From the NCBI GenBank assembly GCA_031769625.1, contig JAUIMM010000113.1, positions 15,286,501 to 15,350,500 of the forward strand: 64,000 bases of DNA. The letters are read 5' to 3'. This DNA is from Taudactylus pleione (taxonomy: Eukaryota > Chordata > Amphibia > Anura > Myobatrachidae). The position numbers and the translations under genes are program-made. The notes beneath the pieces were generated by a model. It was not told the DNA's origin, made no database searches, and saw only the letters and a list, made by a program, of their open reading frames with translations. This document shows, piece after piece, positions 10,131 through 20,350 of this stretch; the stretch's first letter is position 1, and every line of letters begins with the position of its first letter.

Positions 10131-11659
10131 CAGTCAGGTGCATAAATATTGGGACATTGACATCATTTTCATATTTTGGCCTCTATTCACCACCGCAATG
10201 GCTTTGAAATGAAACAAACAAGATGTGCTTTAGCTGCAGACTTTCAGATTTAATTTGGGGGTAATTACATCCAAATCAGGTGAACGGTGTAGGAATTACA
10301 ACGGTTTCTATATGTGCCTCTCACTTTTTAAGGGCCCAAAAGTAATGGGACTATCAACTCAAAAGCTATTTCATGGACAGGTGTGGGCTATTCCCTCGTT
10401 ATTTCATTATCAATTAAGCAGGTAAAAGGTCTGGAGTTGATTCTAGGTGTGACATTTGCATTTGGAATCAGTTGCTGTCGACTCTCAATATGAGATCCAA
10501 AGAGCTGTCACTATCAGTGAAGCAAGCCATCATTAGGCTGAAAAATCAAAACAAACCCATCAGAGAGATAGCAAAAACATTAGGTGTGGCCAAATCAACT
10601 GTTTGGAACATTCTTAAAAAGAAAGAACGCACCAGAAAGCTCAGCAACACCAAAAGACCCTGAAGACCACGGAAAACAACTGTGGTGGATGACAGAAGAA
10701 TTATTTCCCTGGTGAAGAAAAACCCCTTCACAACAGTTGGCCAAATCAAGAACACTCTCCAGGAGGTAGGTGTATATGTGTCAAAGTCAACAATCAAGAG
10801 AAGACTTCACAAGAGTGAGTATAGAGGGATCACCACAAGATGTAAACCATTGATGAGCCACAAAAACAGGAAGACCAGATTAGAGTTTGCCAAACAACAT
10901 CTAAAAAGCCATTACAGTTCTGGAAGAACATCTTATGGACAGATGAGACAAAGATCAACTTGTACCAGAGTGATGGGAAGAGAAGAGTATGGAGAAGGAA
11001 AGGAACTGGTCATGATCCAAAACATACCACCTCATCAGTGAAGCATGGTGTGGGCATGTTTGGCTGCCAATGGAACTGGTTCCCTTGTATTTATTGATGA
11101 TGTGACTGCTGACAAAAGCTGCAGAATGAATTCTGAAGTGTTTCGGGCAAAATTATATGCTCATATTCAATTAAATGCTTCAGAACTCATTGGACGGCGC
11201 TTCACAGTGCAGATGGACAATGACCCGAAGCATACTGCAAAAGCAACCAAAGAGTTTTTTAAGGCTAAAAAGTGGAATGTTATGCAATGGCCAAGTCAAT
11301 CCCCTGACCTGAATCCGATTGAGCATGCATTTCACTTGATGAAGACAAAACTGAAGGGAAAATGCCCCAAGAACAAGCAGGAACTGAAGACATTTGCAGT
11401 AGAGGCCTGGCAGAGCATCACCAGGGATGAAACCCAGCGTCTGGTGATGTCTATGCGTTCCAGACTTCAGGCTGTAATTGCCTGCAAAGGATTTGCAACA
11501 AAGTATTAAAAAGTGATTTGGATGTAATTACCCTCAAATTAAATCTGAAAGTCTGCAGTTAAAGCACATCTTGTTTGTTTCATTTCAAAGCCATTGTGGT
11601 GGTGAATAGAGGCCAAAATATGAAAATTCTGTCAATGTCCCAATATTTATGCACCTGAC
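10131..11659 (+). mobile_element. Near full-length Tc1/mariner element (1.53 kb)
   Basis: It begins CAGTCAGGTGCATAAATATT and ends with the complementary AATATTTATGCACCTGAC. The terminal inverted repeats are long, about 147 bp (10131-10277 and 11514-11659), with few mismatches. It is flanked by (TA)n on both sides, consistent with TA insertion. The interior is one degraded transposase gene on the plus strand. Confidence 0.9.
10490..11509 (+). pseudogene. Tc1 transposase, nonsense and frameshift mutations
   Basis: The ATG at 10490 opens MRSKELSLSVKQAI, followed by the first helix-turn-helix (REIAKTLGVAKSTVWNIL). A TGA at 10661-10663 falls in the position of the first Gly of the GRPRK linker; RPRKTTVVDD follows in the same frame, so GGA to TGA is the likely change. 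The second DNA-binding domain follows (VGQIKNTLQEVGVYVSKSTI). An A-run at 10903-10907 appears one base short and shifts the frame; the first catalytic Asp (ILWTDETK) sits in the shifted frame, which returns near 11041-11046 where a GGSV-like stretch also seems lost. The rest is intact: VQMDNDPKHTAKA (second Asp), then 34 residues to the Glu of SPDLNPIEHAF, ending KGFATKY and TAA. Length is normal for the family (about 340 codons). Inactive, but a fairly young copy. Confidence 0.92.

Positions 11660-11684
<25 letters not shown>
11660..11684. repeat. (TA)n microsatellite
   Basis: TA tract between two Tc1 elements. Confidence 0.95.
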
Positions 11685-11685
<1 letters not shown>

Positions 11686-11690
<5 letters not shown>

Positions 11691-13129
11691 AGTGTTTAAG
11701 TTTTATCAATTAACAAAATGCAAAGTGAATGAACAGAAGAGAAATCTAAATCAAATCAATATTTGGTGTGATCACCCTTTGTCTTCAAAACAGCATCAAT
11801 TCTTCTAGGTACACTTGCACACAGTTTTTGAAGGAATTCGGTAGGGAGATTGTTACAAACATCTTGGAGAACTAACCACAGATCTTCTGTGGGTGTAGGC
11901 TTGCTCAAATCCTTCTGTCTCTTCATGTAATCCCAGACAGACTTGATTATGATGAGATCAGGGCACTGTGGGGGCCATATCATCACTTCCAGGACTGCTT
12001 GCTCTTCTATATGCTGAAGATAGTTCTTTAATGACATTGGCTGTATGTTTGGGGTCGTTCTCCTGCTGCATAATAAATTTGGAGCCAATCAGATGCCTCC
12101 CTGATGGTATTGCATGATGAGTAAGTACCACTCCATTTGCTGAAATGCAGCCTCACACTTGCAAAGAACCTCCACCATGCTTCACTGTTGTCTGCAGACA
12201 CTCATTATTGTACCAGTCCTTGGGCGAACAAATTGCCTTTTGTTACAGCCAAATATTTAAAAATGTTACTAATCAGTCCAGAGCACCTGCTGACATTTTT
12301 CGGCACCACAGTTCCTATGTTTTTGTGCATAGTTCAGTTGCTTGCCCTTGTTTCCACGTTGAAGGTATGGCTTTTTGGCCGCAATTCTTCCATGAAGACC
12401 ACTTCTGTCCAGACTTCTCTGAACAGTAAATCGGTGTACCTGGGTCCCACTGGTTTCTGCCAGTTCTGAGCTGATGGCACTGCTGGACATCTTCCGATTT
12501 TGAAGGGAAGTAAGCATGAAGTGTCTTTCATCTGATTCACTAAGTTTCCTTGGCCGACCATTGCGTCTACTGTTCTCAACATTGCCCGTTTCTTTGTGCT
12601 TCTTCAAAAGAGCTTGAACAGCACATCTTGAAATGCCAGTCTGCTTTGAAATCTTTGCCTGGGAGAGACCTTGTAACTACCTTGTGTCTTGATCCTGTAC
12701 TCAGTCTTGCCATGGTGTATGTACTGTGACATGAAACTGTCTTCCACAACCTCACCTAAGTAGCAGAGTTTGGCTGTTCCTCACCCAGTTTTAAGCCTCC
12801 TACACAGCTGTTTCTGTTTCAGTTAATGACTGTGTTTCAACCTACATATGAAAATGATGATCATTATCACCTGTTTGGTAGGATTGGTTAATCATACACC
12901 TGACTATAATCCTATAAAATCCCTGACTTTGTGCAAGTGTACCTAGAAGAATTGATGCTGTTTTGAAGGCAAAGGGTGGTCACACCAAATATTGATTTGA
13001 TTTAGATTTCTCTTCTGTTCATTCACTTAATAGTTTATTTTTAGCAATTAACAAAATACTAACACTTCTACTTTTGAAAGCATTCTCACTTTGCAGCATT
13101 TTTTCCACACCTGCCTAAGACTTTTGCAC

Positions 13130-13134
<5 letters not shown>
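11686..13134 (-). mobile_element. Decayed Tc1/mariner element, reverse strand, outer left end missing
   Basis: The right end reads, on the minus strand, GTACTGTGCAAAAGTCTTAG next to a (TA)n tract, a standard Tc1 terminus. The inner part of this inverted repeat (13000-13065) is matched at 11687-11775, but the outermost approximately 75 bp are absent on the left, where (TA)n begins at once. Interior: a broken transposase gene. Confidence 0.82.
11756..12607 (-). pseudogene. Tc1 transposase, broken, catalytic Glu replaced
   Basis: The upstream fragment (12607-12269) carries NGRPRKLSESDERH and the second helix-turn-helix region and ends at QQVLWTD, the first catalytic Asp. The downstream fragment (12088-11756) has PPQCPDLIIIKSVWDYMKRQ, where family members have NPIE: the catalytic Glu is Lys and the Asn-Pro is changed. 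It ends KGDHTKY with a stop. The part between 12088 and 12269, which would hold the second Asp, is out of frame. The N-terminal helix-turn-helix can be glimpsed near 12607-12700. Not functional. Confidence 0.82.

Positions 13135-13171
<37 letters not shown>
13134..13171. repeat. (TA)n microsatellite
   Basis: TA tract with one interruption (TTTATA) at the right side of the decayed Tc1. Confidence 0.9.
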
Positions 13172-13404
13172 GCCAAAATAAATGACCAATAGTATCATGA
13201 ATTTGTGTGTTGTGTGTTTTTTTTCATATATACAAATCTTTATTTAGAAATGTTAGTTGTATAAGGTGCTACAATTAGCAATTATAAAATGTAACACAAA
13301 GCTAGCTTAGATGAGTGAAATAGAATGGCAGTCAAGAGGGAACAAGACGTGTACAATAGCATAATATCATGATAAAAAGAAATAGAAAGGCTATGTCATG
13401 CATA

Positions 13405-13522
13405 TTTTTATTGGATGTGTTGGCACTGTTGGAACAACGTGTAGAGTGCAATAGGGTATACGGCAGTGTTAGCACTGTTTGTAACGAGATACACATATGT
13501 TCTGGCGCTGTGGGAACAGCAC
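13405..13522. repeat. Diverged minisatellite units left of an inserted MITE
   Basis: Two to three degenerate units (GGATGTGTTGGCACTGTTGG, then diverged copies containing GCACTG/GCGCTG) related to the 49-bp array at 14146-15170. They are separated from it by the MITE at 13526-14142. Confidence 0.75.
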
Positions 13523-13525
13523 ATA

Positions 13526-14142
13526 GGACCTCATTCAGAGGCGGTCGCACGGAGCGATTGGACGTAGCGAGCAATGTTTTTATCAACTGCGCATGCATAC
13601 ACATGGCAGTGCGCAACCCTGTCTTTCCGACCGCAATCCTCTTGCTCGCTAGTTACTACGAGGTCGTAGCTCTGATTGACATTTCGTGCCATTTGTGGAT
13701 GGTTACAGGGGAAGGTGCTTGTGAACGGGGGTGTGGTGGTGCAAACACAGGCATGGTTGACCTTAAAAAGGGCGTTTTAAGGTCGTGCATATATTACTGA
13801 GCGAGTCATCACACACATAATCTCGATGCAATAATGATGCTACTGCTCGCAGAGCTAAGGGTAGCCCAGGGTCTACCTTAAGCATTGCGAGTGCAGGCGA
13901 TGGTTTCGGCCTCAACCGATGTCTGTAGGCAATTAACAATGTAACAGGTGTTAATCGCGCTGACGTAGGTTGCCGCCTGCGACCGACTTTGAATTAGCCC
14001 TTAGAGATAGGAGGTGTGCTTTCATTGTTGTGGGTGTTTCCGCGCTTACGATGTGCATTGTGATTGAACGCTCGTTTTGCATATTTGTGATCACTTTCGG
14101 TGCGACCGATCGCTCCCGGGCGACTGCCTCTGAATGAGGTCC
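13526..14142. mobile_element. Harbinger-like MITE inserted in a minisatellite, TSD ATA
   Basis: The left end GGACCTCATTCAGAGGC is mirrored by GCCTCTGAATGAGGTCC on the right, and ATA is present at 13523-13525 and 14143-14145. At 617 bp it is non-coding (the two longest frames show no domain). The terminus resembles the GGGCCTGATTCAGA family with changes at positions 3-6. Confidence 0.85.
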
Positions 14143-14145
14143 ATA

Positions 14146-15170
14146 GAGTGCAATGAGAGTCGCGGATGTGTTGGCACTGTGGGATCAACGTGTAGAGTGC
14201 AATGAGAGTCACGGATGTGTTGGCACTGTGGGATCAGCATGTAGAGTGCAATGAGAGTCACGGATGTGTTGGCACTGTGGGATCAGCGTGTAGAGTACAA
14301 TGAGAGTCACGGATGTGTTGGCACTGTGGGATCAGCATGTAGAGTGCAATGAGAGTCACGGATGTGTTGGCACTGTGGGATCAGCATGTAGAGTGCAATG
14401 AGAGTCACGGATGTGTTGGCACTGTGGGATCAGCGTGTAGAGTACAATGAGAGTCACGGATGTGTTGGCACTGTGGGATCAGCATGTAGAGTGCAATGAG
14501 AGTCACGGATGTGTTGGCACTGTGGGATCAGCGTGTAGAGTACAATGAGAGTCGCGGATGTGTTGGCACTGTGGGATCAACGTGTAGAGTACTATGAGAG
14601 TCACGGATGTGTTGGCACTGTGGGATCAGCATGTAGAGTGCAATGAGAGTCACGGATGTGTTGGCACTGTGGGATCAGCATGTAGAGTACAATGAGAGTC
14701 ACGGATGTGTTGGCACTGTGGGATCAGCATGTAGAGTGCAATGAGAGTCACGGATGTGTTGGCACTGTGGGATCAGCATGTAGAGTACAATGAGAGTCAC
14801 GGATGTGTTGGCACTGTGGGATCAGCATGTAGAGTACAATGAGAGTCACGGATGTGTTGGCACTGTGGGATCAGCATGTAGAGTACAATGAGAGTCACGG
14901 ATGTGTTGGCACTGTGGGATCAGCATGTAGAGTACAATGAGAGTCACGGATGTGTTGGCACTGTGGGATCAGCATGTAGAGTACAATGAGAGTCACGGAT
15001 GTGTTGGCACTGTGGGATCAGCATGTAGAGTACAATGAGAGTCACGGATGTGTTGACACTGTGGGATCAGCATGTAGAGTGCAATGAGAGTCACGGATGT
15101 GTTGGCACTGTGGGATCAGCATGTAGAGTGCAATGAGAGGTGCGGAAGTGTTGGCACTGTAGGAGCAGTG
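14146..15170. repeat. 49-bp minisatellite, about 20 units
   Basis: The consensus unit contains GAGTCACGGATGTGTTGGCA, CTGTGGGATCAGCATG and TAGAGTGCAATGA (49 bp). Units vary mainly at GTGCAATG/GTACAATG and AGCATG/AGCGTG/AACGTG. The last units degrade (AGAGGTGCGGAAGTG). It has no spacers of unique sequence, so it is not a CRISPR array. No coding function. Confidence 0.95.
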
Positions 15171-16059
15171 TGTAGCATGCAGTGAGATACATCGAGTATA
15201 TTGCTATAACCCTGGAGCTCAAAACAGACAGCAAGTGTAACACAGTACACAAACACACACACAGCAGCTAATTGCAACAGGTGGAATTGGCACAACCAAA
15301 TACCCTGGCGTGGAGCCTAAGACCAGACTTCATCAGGAAGCCTCGCAAGTGGATATGGACTTTACTCAGTGAAAGCCCAGGGTGCGGCATAGTGTTGTTG
15401 GTTCCCACTGTGACAGCAGTACTTAGCCGGTATGAGGGCTCTGCCTGGAAACCCGGCGGATGGAAATGTGGGTAAGGATGTGCTGCTATCGAGACAAACC
15501 AGACAACAAGATTTAAACAAAACTGGAAGAAAACCATACTGGAGAGAATAATTGTGGTGCGGGAGCACCTATGTAGAACAGTGGTGTAAATTCACCCCAG
15601 AAGCCTGGAGGCAATTTATAGTTTGGTGTGTCCCCCCCCAAACCCCCCCCCCCCCCCGGTCGCAGCCGCTGACACTGTAATGTAGCAATCTGCACGCAGA
15701 CAGGCTATAGATAGACGAAGGCAGCAGCTGATGGTCTGATACGGAGCTCTCCACTAGTGTATGGTGGCTTCTCAGGTGCCGGGAAGGGGTGCCATGTATT
15801 GGGCGGCCATGACGGTACACTCTGGGTACATAGTTACAGCCCTAAGTGGGGTGAATATGTTGTGGACAATGGAGGAGGTGCCCCTTCAGAGCTGGAGCCC
15901 GGTGGCAGGCGCTTCCATTGTCTCCCATAGTTCTGCCCCTGATGTAGAACACGACTGATACTCAGGCACTGGAGGCAGGAGAGTAACTAGGTATTTGAAG
16001 ATCCCATAGCAAAAGTTTGTAAGGGCCCCTATGTCCCACCCCATGGTAAAAATAGTTAC
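15171..16059. other. Unassigned region, possible weak hAT-like segment
   Basis: No credible gene. A segment from CAGTGGTGTAAATTCACC (about 15579) to TAGTTACAGCCCTA (about 15842) has weakly inverted hAT-like ends but no matching 8-bp flank. 15631-15658 holds long C-tracts. CAGGAGAGTAACTAGGTATT at about 15974 looks like another hAT left end whose partner I could not find. Confidence 0.3.
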
Positions 16060-16395
16060 ACCCATGCCTCACACATTGTGCCTCTCACACATACTGTGCA
16101 TCTCTTAAACACGCACACACACACATCGTGCCTCTCTCACACACTGTGCCTCACACACACACACACTGCACTTTACATACACACTGCAGAATACTGGCAC
16201 GCATGCATTATACTCAAAAATCATAAGCGTGTGCGAAAGAGGCACAGTGTGTGAGTGTGAGAGGCACATTGTGAGGCACAGTGTGTGAGAGGCACATTGT
16301 GTGCGAGGCACAGTGTGTGAGTGTGATTGGCACGTTGTGTGTGAGGCACAGTGTGTGAGTGTGAGAGGCACATTGTGTGAGTGTGAGAAAAGCAA
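16060..16395. repeat. GTGTGAGAGGCACA-type minisatellite, left block
   Basis: Short units of 'GAGGCACAGTGTGTGAGTGT' type from 16225 to 16395, preceded at 16060-16180 by the same motif in opposite orientation (CACACACTGTGCCTC). It continues at 19657-20117 on the other side of a Penelope element. Confidence 0.88.
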
Positions 16396-17055
16396 TGTAA
16401 TAACCAGTCGGTGCTAGTGTCATGAACTTTAAACAAGAAGATAAAGAACACTTCCCTTAATTCTTTATCTTTATATCACAATTTTGGTCTGTTTCTTTCC
16501 GTACGTATGAATCATGTAAGACATAAAATCAAACATAAAACCATAGTGTAATAAAAGTTAACACAATTTATTTCTTCTAAAATATAAAATTTCAATAATA
16601 AAACCTCAATGTGCAAATTTTTCTGTAATGCATAGAATTCAGCCTGATGCTATAACAGGTTATGTGATGGGAAATGGCCAGATCTTCCTCATAAAAGGGG
16701 CCCGTGGACGTTATAAGATGGAGGTCTCTGGAAACCTCATGGGGACACCTTCTGTCTGAAGAGAAAGTCTGGAGTCCTTTTTTCAATCCCTTAATATAGT
16801 CACACTCCAACCAACGCATTTCGGGAGGTTCACAGTGTGACTCTGTTCTTCTGGCAAGGCTTTTGTACCTTGCCTGTGTATTCCATCCGGGTCAAAAAGG
16901 TAATTGGTTTCATAATATATACGAATAACTGTGAAAACCTCTCTCAATTGTGTACATACAATTAATCCATCTTCCCATTATTCGATCATACTCGGTGCTA
17001 ACTTAAAAAGTGGCACAAACATTCTTTAAAAGTTTATATAAAATTTTTGCCGCAC

Positions 17056-17475
17056 CAGAAGTGCGTCATCACTACTTCTGGTCGGCGTTAGTGCAGAACT
17101 CCTCGGAGGCAAATCCTGATGCACATGCATATCCACCTGTCCTCAAATTGGCACTCCACCACTCCTTCTTCCTGCAGTCCAGAGTGCCGGGGACCCACAT
17201 TGGAATGTCCTCACACTTCCCCCTGTGCACCGCATCCTGGAACGCATTCACTCCCGGTTTGGCAGCCATCAGAAGTGCGTCAACCGTACTTCCAGTCGGT
17301 GTTTAGTGCGGATCTCCACAGAGATAAATCCTGGTGCACACACATATCCATCTGTTCTCAAATCGGCACTCCACCATTACCTCCTGCAGTCAGAGTATTG
17401 GGGACCCACCACGGGACGTCCTCACACTTCCCTCCTATGCACCGCAACCTGGAACGCATTCACTTCCGGTCTAGC
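17056..17475. repeat. 212-bp direct tandem duplication in Penelope 3' region
   Basis: Copy 1 (17056-17267) and copy 2 (17268-17475) both begin CAGAAGTGCGTCA and include CTCCACCA, GGGGACCCAC and GGAACGCATTCAC at matching offsets, with moderate divergence. Penelope elements often carry tandem terminal repeats; whether this is that or a local duplication is uncertain. Confidence 0.85.
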
Positions 17476-17902
17476 GGCTATCTTAAATAAGAGCAATTCA
17501 AACGATGAGGTCTTAAACATCCTTTTTTATATGGATAGGTGTCAATCAACCTACAGATTATATAAGCCATTATATTGTATTTTCCTTCAGGTATATTTAA
17601 AAAACAAAACAAAAAGGGAAATGCACATCAGAAATATATATAAATAATTACTAAAAGGTCCTAAAAATCAATAAATGAAACCCCTTTAAAACGGGGTGAT
17701 TCATCTTATTAAGACATGTATTAAATATGTTATTAAATATGGATATAAAATGCAATGTTCAAAAAAGCATATAGGTTTAGATAATTTACATAAACATACA
17801 ATGGTGACTTAATGGAAGCCATAAAAGTACACTAAAAAAAATGTATATAATTTAAATATACAAGTAAAAAGATCCTGAGTATTTTTCTTGAACTTTAGAC
17901 TC

Positions 17903-18214
17903 TTAGAGGAACCATTTTAGCTTGAAGTCTAAATTTAAACCTCTAGGTGCTACCGTTTTTAACGTGAAGATCCAGTTAATCTCTCTTTTTGCTAAACGTG
18001 TTTCCAAATCTCTATTTTTACACGTGTTCCTTACCTTTTCTATGGCCATAAAGCACATGATGTCTTTAGTGGAACAATTATGCACCTCTTTGAAATTATT
18101 TGAAAAGGAATGTGTAGTGACACCTTTTTTAATGTTGCATCGGTGCTCTCCTAGCCTGGTTTTTAATACTCGGCTCATCCTTCCAATGTAAACTAAATGG
18201 TAACTGCACTCCAT
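17903..18214 (-). pseudogene. Penelope GIY-YIG endonuclease fragment
   Basis: The frame reads LVYIGRMSRVLKTRLGEHRC (YIG motif, catalytic Arg, EHR), then RLAKREINWIFTLKTVAPRG with the distal Glu, ending KLKWFL and stop. The family protein nicks target DNA for retrotransposition. The GIY half of the motif is degenerate (HLV), and the fragment is severed from its RT by frame breaks and the MITE. Inactive. Confidence 0.85.
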
Positions 18215-18709
18215 ATAATATAATTCCCTGTTTTTACTTCTTTACAAGCTTTCCGCATCTAAGAAAGCCTTTGTTTCTCACTGGATGTGCTGGTTCTGAT
18301 GCTAAGGCACTTTGAGTTAGTATCTTTTTAAATTGGGCGCCTTTCTGTAATGAAACGTGGTGGCATAGGCATGAATTTTTTTAAGAGTCGGATGTTTCGA
18401 AAGGAGATGCCAATGTTTTTGAAATATAGATTGTATATTTTTATCCTGTATACTCGGCAATGAAAGCATATTGTATCTCTTCATCTTTTTTTGTATTTTC
18501 TTTTTTCTTTTGAATTAGGATTTCTCTGTCTTTTTCCAAGACTTAGACTTCGTGTTTGTATTTTTCCAATATTTCCTGATTGTATCCTTTGTCATGAAAT
18601 CTTTTCTGCATATTCGAAATTTGTTTGGCACATATATCGTTCTTACTACAATTCTGTCTTAATCTTAGGAACTGGCTCTTGGGAACACTTCTAAGCCAGC
18701 TCCTATGAT

Positions 18710-19122
18710 CAGGGGCGTCTAGGAGGGGGAGGGGGGGAGCGGGTGCAAATTACCCTGGCCCGGGCTTGCTGGAGGGGCCCGACGGGGGCCCGGGTCTGGC
18801 ACCACTCACCACCACCTCTTACATCACAGCAGCCCAGCACATGCTGCTGTGTGCTGGGCTGCACTGGGAGACTGCTCGCGGCTGCTAAGAAGCAGCCACA
18901 GCAGTCTCCTATGCCTGTGGGGGGAGCGATCAAGCTGATCGCGTCCCCCCACTGGCTATGTGCCAGGTTGAAGGGGCTCACTGCGCCCCCCTCGCCAGTG
19001 CACAGTGGTGCTTCGCAGCGCGGCAAATCTTTTTTTTTAACCTAAGGGGGCATGGCCACGCCTCCCGCAATTAGGCCACGCCCCCTTTTTACTGGGGCCC
19101 GGCTTGGCTCTCGACGGGCCTG
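18710..19122. mobile_element. Non-autonomous hAT MITE nested in the Penelope element
   Basis: The left end CAGGGGCGTCTAGGAG pairs with the complement of the right end CTCTCGACGGGCCTG. The 8-bp duplication CCTATGAT is perfect (18702-18709 and 19123-19130). It is the same family as 46601-46939: both contain GGGCTTGCTGGAGGGGCCCG and CTATGCCTGTGGGGGGAG. Non-coding. Confidence 0.93.
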
Positions 19123-19139
19123 CCTATGATGTTCACTAG

Positions 19140-19657
19140 TATTCAAAATAAAGTTGTTGGCATCAGTCGGTTTACTGTAGCTTCTTGTTTCTAATCTATT
19201 ATTCTCTACATAGATTGTTAGATCCAAAAAGTTGATCTCACTTTGACTTGTTTGGAAAGGCAAATGGACATTAAAATTGTTTCTATTAATATCTGTAAAA
19301 AATGTCTCTAAATTCTCTCTGGTGTCCTCCCAAATAAAAATCACATCGTCTATGTATCTATACCAACGTTTCAAACCTTTGTTCTTCCTCTCTTCGATGT
19401 GTTCCTCCTCCCAATACGCCATGAACAAATTGGCGGAACTGGGAGCGAATTTCATGCCCAACGCGGTTCCATTTATTTGTATGTAGTAGTCACCATTAAA
19501 GTAAAAATAATTGTTACTAAGAATAAAATCGATACTTTTAATGATAAAATCTTTCTTTTCACTTATATAATCCGTCTTGTCAAGATGCCACTTTATTGCT
19601 TAATTTCCTTTTTTGTGCAGTACATTTGTATATAAGGCTGCAACATCTGCCATTACT
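19140..19657 (-). pseudogene. Penelope reverse transcriptase fragment
   Basis: Minus-strand frames give LYTNV near the right edge and then GMKFAPSSANLFMAYWEEE and RWYRYIDDVIFIWEDT, where YIDD is the RT catalytic box, followed by INFLDLTIYVENNRL. It would be the palm domain of a Penelope RT. The 5' end, including the N-terminal RT motifs, is absent, a frame change lies between 19580 and 19470, and after 19131 the frame runs into the hAT MITE. Inactive. Confidence 0.87.
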
Positions 19658-20117
19658 AGACACAGTGTGTGAGTGTGAGAGGTGCTGTGTGTGAGTGTGA
19701 GAGTTAGTGTGACTGTGAGAGGCACAGTATGTGTGAGAGCGGCACTGTGTGTGAATGTGAGAGGCACAGTGTGTGAGAGGTGCTGTGTGTGAGTGTGAGA
19801 GGTACAGTGTGACTGTGAAAGGCACAGTTTGTGAGTGTGAGAGGTGCTGTGTGTGAGTGTGAGAGGTACAGTGTGACTGTGAGAGGCACTGTGTGTGAGT
19901 GTGAGAGGCACAGTGTGTGAGTGTGAGAGGTACAGTGTGACTGTGAGAGGCACAGTGTGTGAGTGTGAGAGGTGCTGTGTGAGAGGTACAGTGTAACTGT
20001 GAGAGGCACAATGTGTGTGAGAGAGGCATAGTGTGTAAGTGTGAGTGGCATAGTGTGTGAGTGTGAGAGGCATAGTGTGTGAGTGTGAGAGGCACAGTGT
20101 GTGAGTGTGAGAGGCAC
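19657..20117. repeat. GTGTGAGAGGCACA-type minisatellite, right block
   Basis: Units built from GTGTGAGTGTGAGAGGCACA with GTGCTG, GTACAGTGTGACT and GGCATA variants. Its long His/Thr/Ser-rich reverse frames are translation of the repeat, not proteins. Confidence 0.92.
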
Positions 20118-20203
20118 AAGCCCTATTATAGAGAGTAAATATTATGTATTCCCTCTGCTGCAGTGTGGCCAGTTAATACTTTACGTATTTTTAATAAATG
20201 TTT

Positions 20204-20350
20204 TGTGCTGGGTACACACTAGGCGATATAGTTTTCATACAGCTGATGAAAGATATATAATTCTTCTGGCAGTGTGTACACACAATATGTCTGTGAAAGA
20301 CGTCTGTCACAGATATACTACATTGGCCATACTACACGGAAGATGAAATA
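20204..20350. mobile_element. Fragment of TTAA-type (Kolobok/T2-like) MITE
   Basis: GTGCTGGGTACACACTAGGC opens the segment, similar to the ends of 43721-44065 and 45610-45870. The right end is degenerate and no TTAA flank is preserved. Confidence 0.4.

Larger units (their letters stand above)
16396..19657 (-). mobile_element. Penelope-like retroelement, 5'-truncated, reverse strand
   Basis: From right to left it holds a reverse-transcriptase remnant (19657-19140), a linker (18700-18240), a GIY-YIG endonuclease remnant (18214-17903) and a long 3' region with a two-copy 212-bp tandem repeat (17056-17475). The right boundary falls at an abrupt switch into minisatellite, within the RT region around the LYTNV motif, so the 5' part is missing. 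A hAT MITE at 18710-19122 interrupts it. RT plus GIY-YIG in this order is diagnostic of Penelope-like elements. Confidence 0.88.

Noticed and set aside
10661..10663. Selenocysteine or read-through at the TGA in the Tc1 transposase
   Set aside because: The residue is expected to be Gly in GRPR and two further lesions follow; a plain nonsense mutation fits.
14146..15170. Repeat array resembling a CRISPR
   Set aside because: 49-bp units are directly adjacent with no unique spacers, and the window is clearly eukaryotic.
19580..20119. Long His/Thr/Ser-rich reverse frames (up to 179 codons)
   Set aside because: Pure translation of the GTGTGAGAGGCACA minisatellite; all three frames are open.
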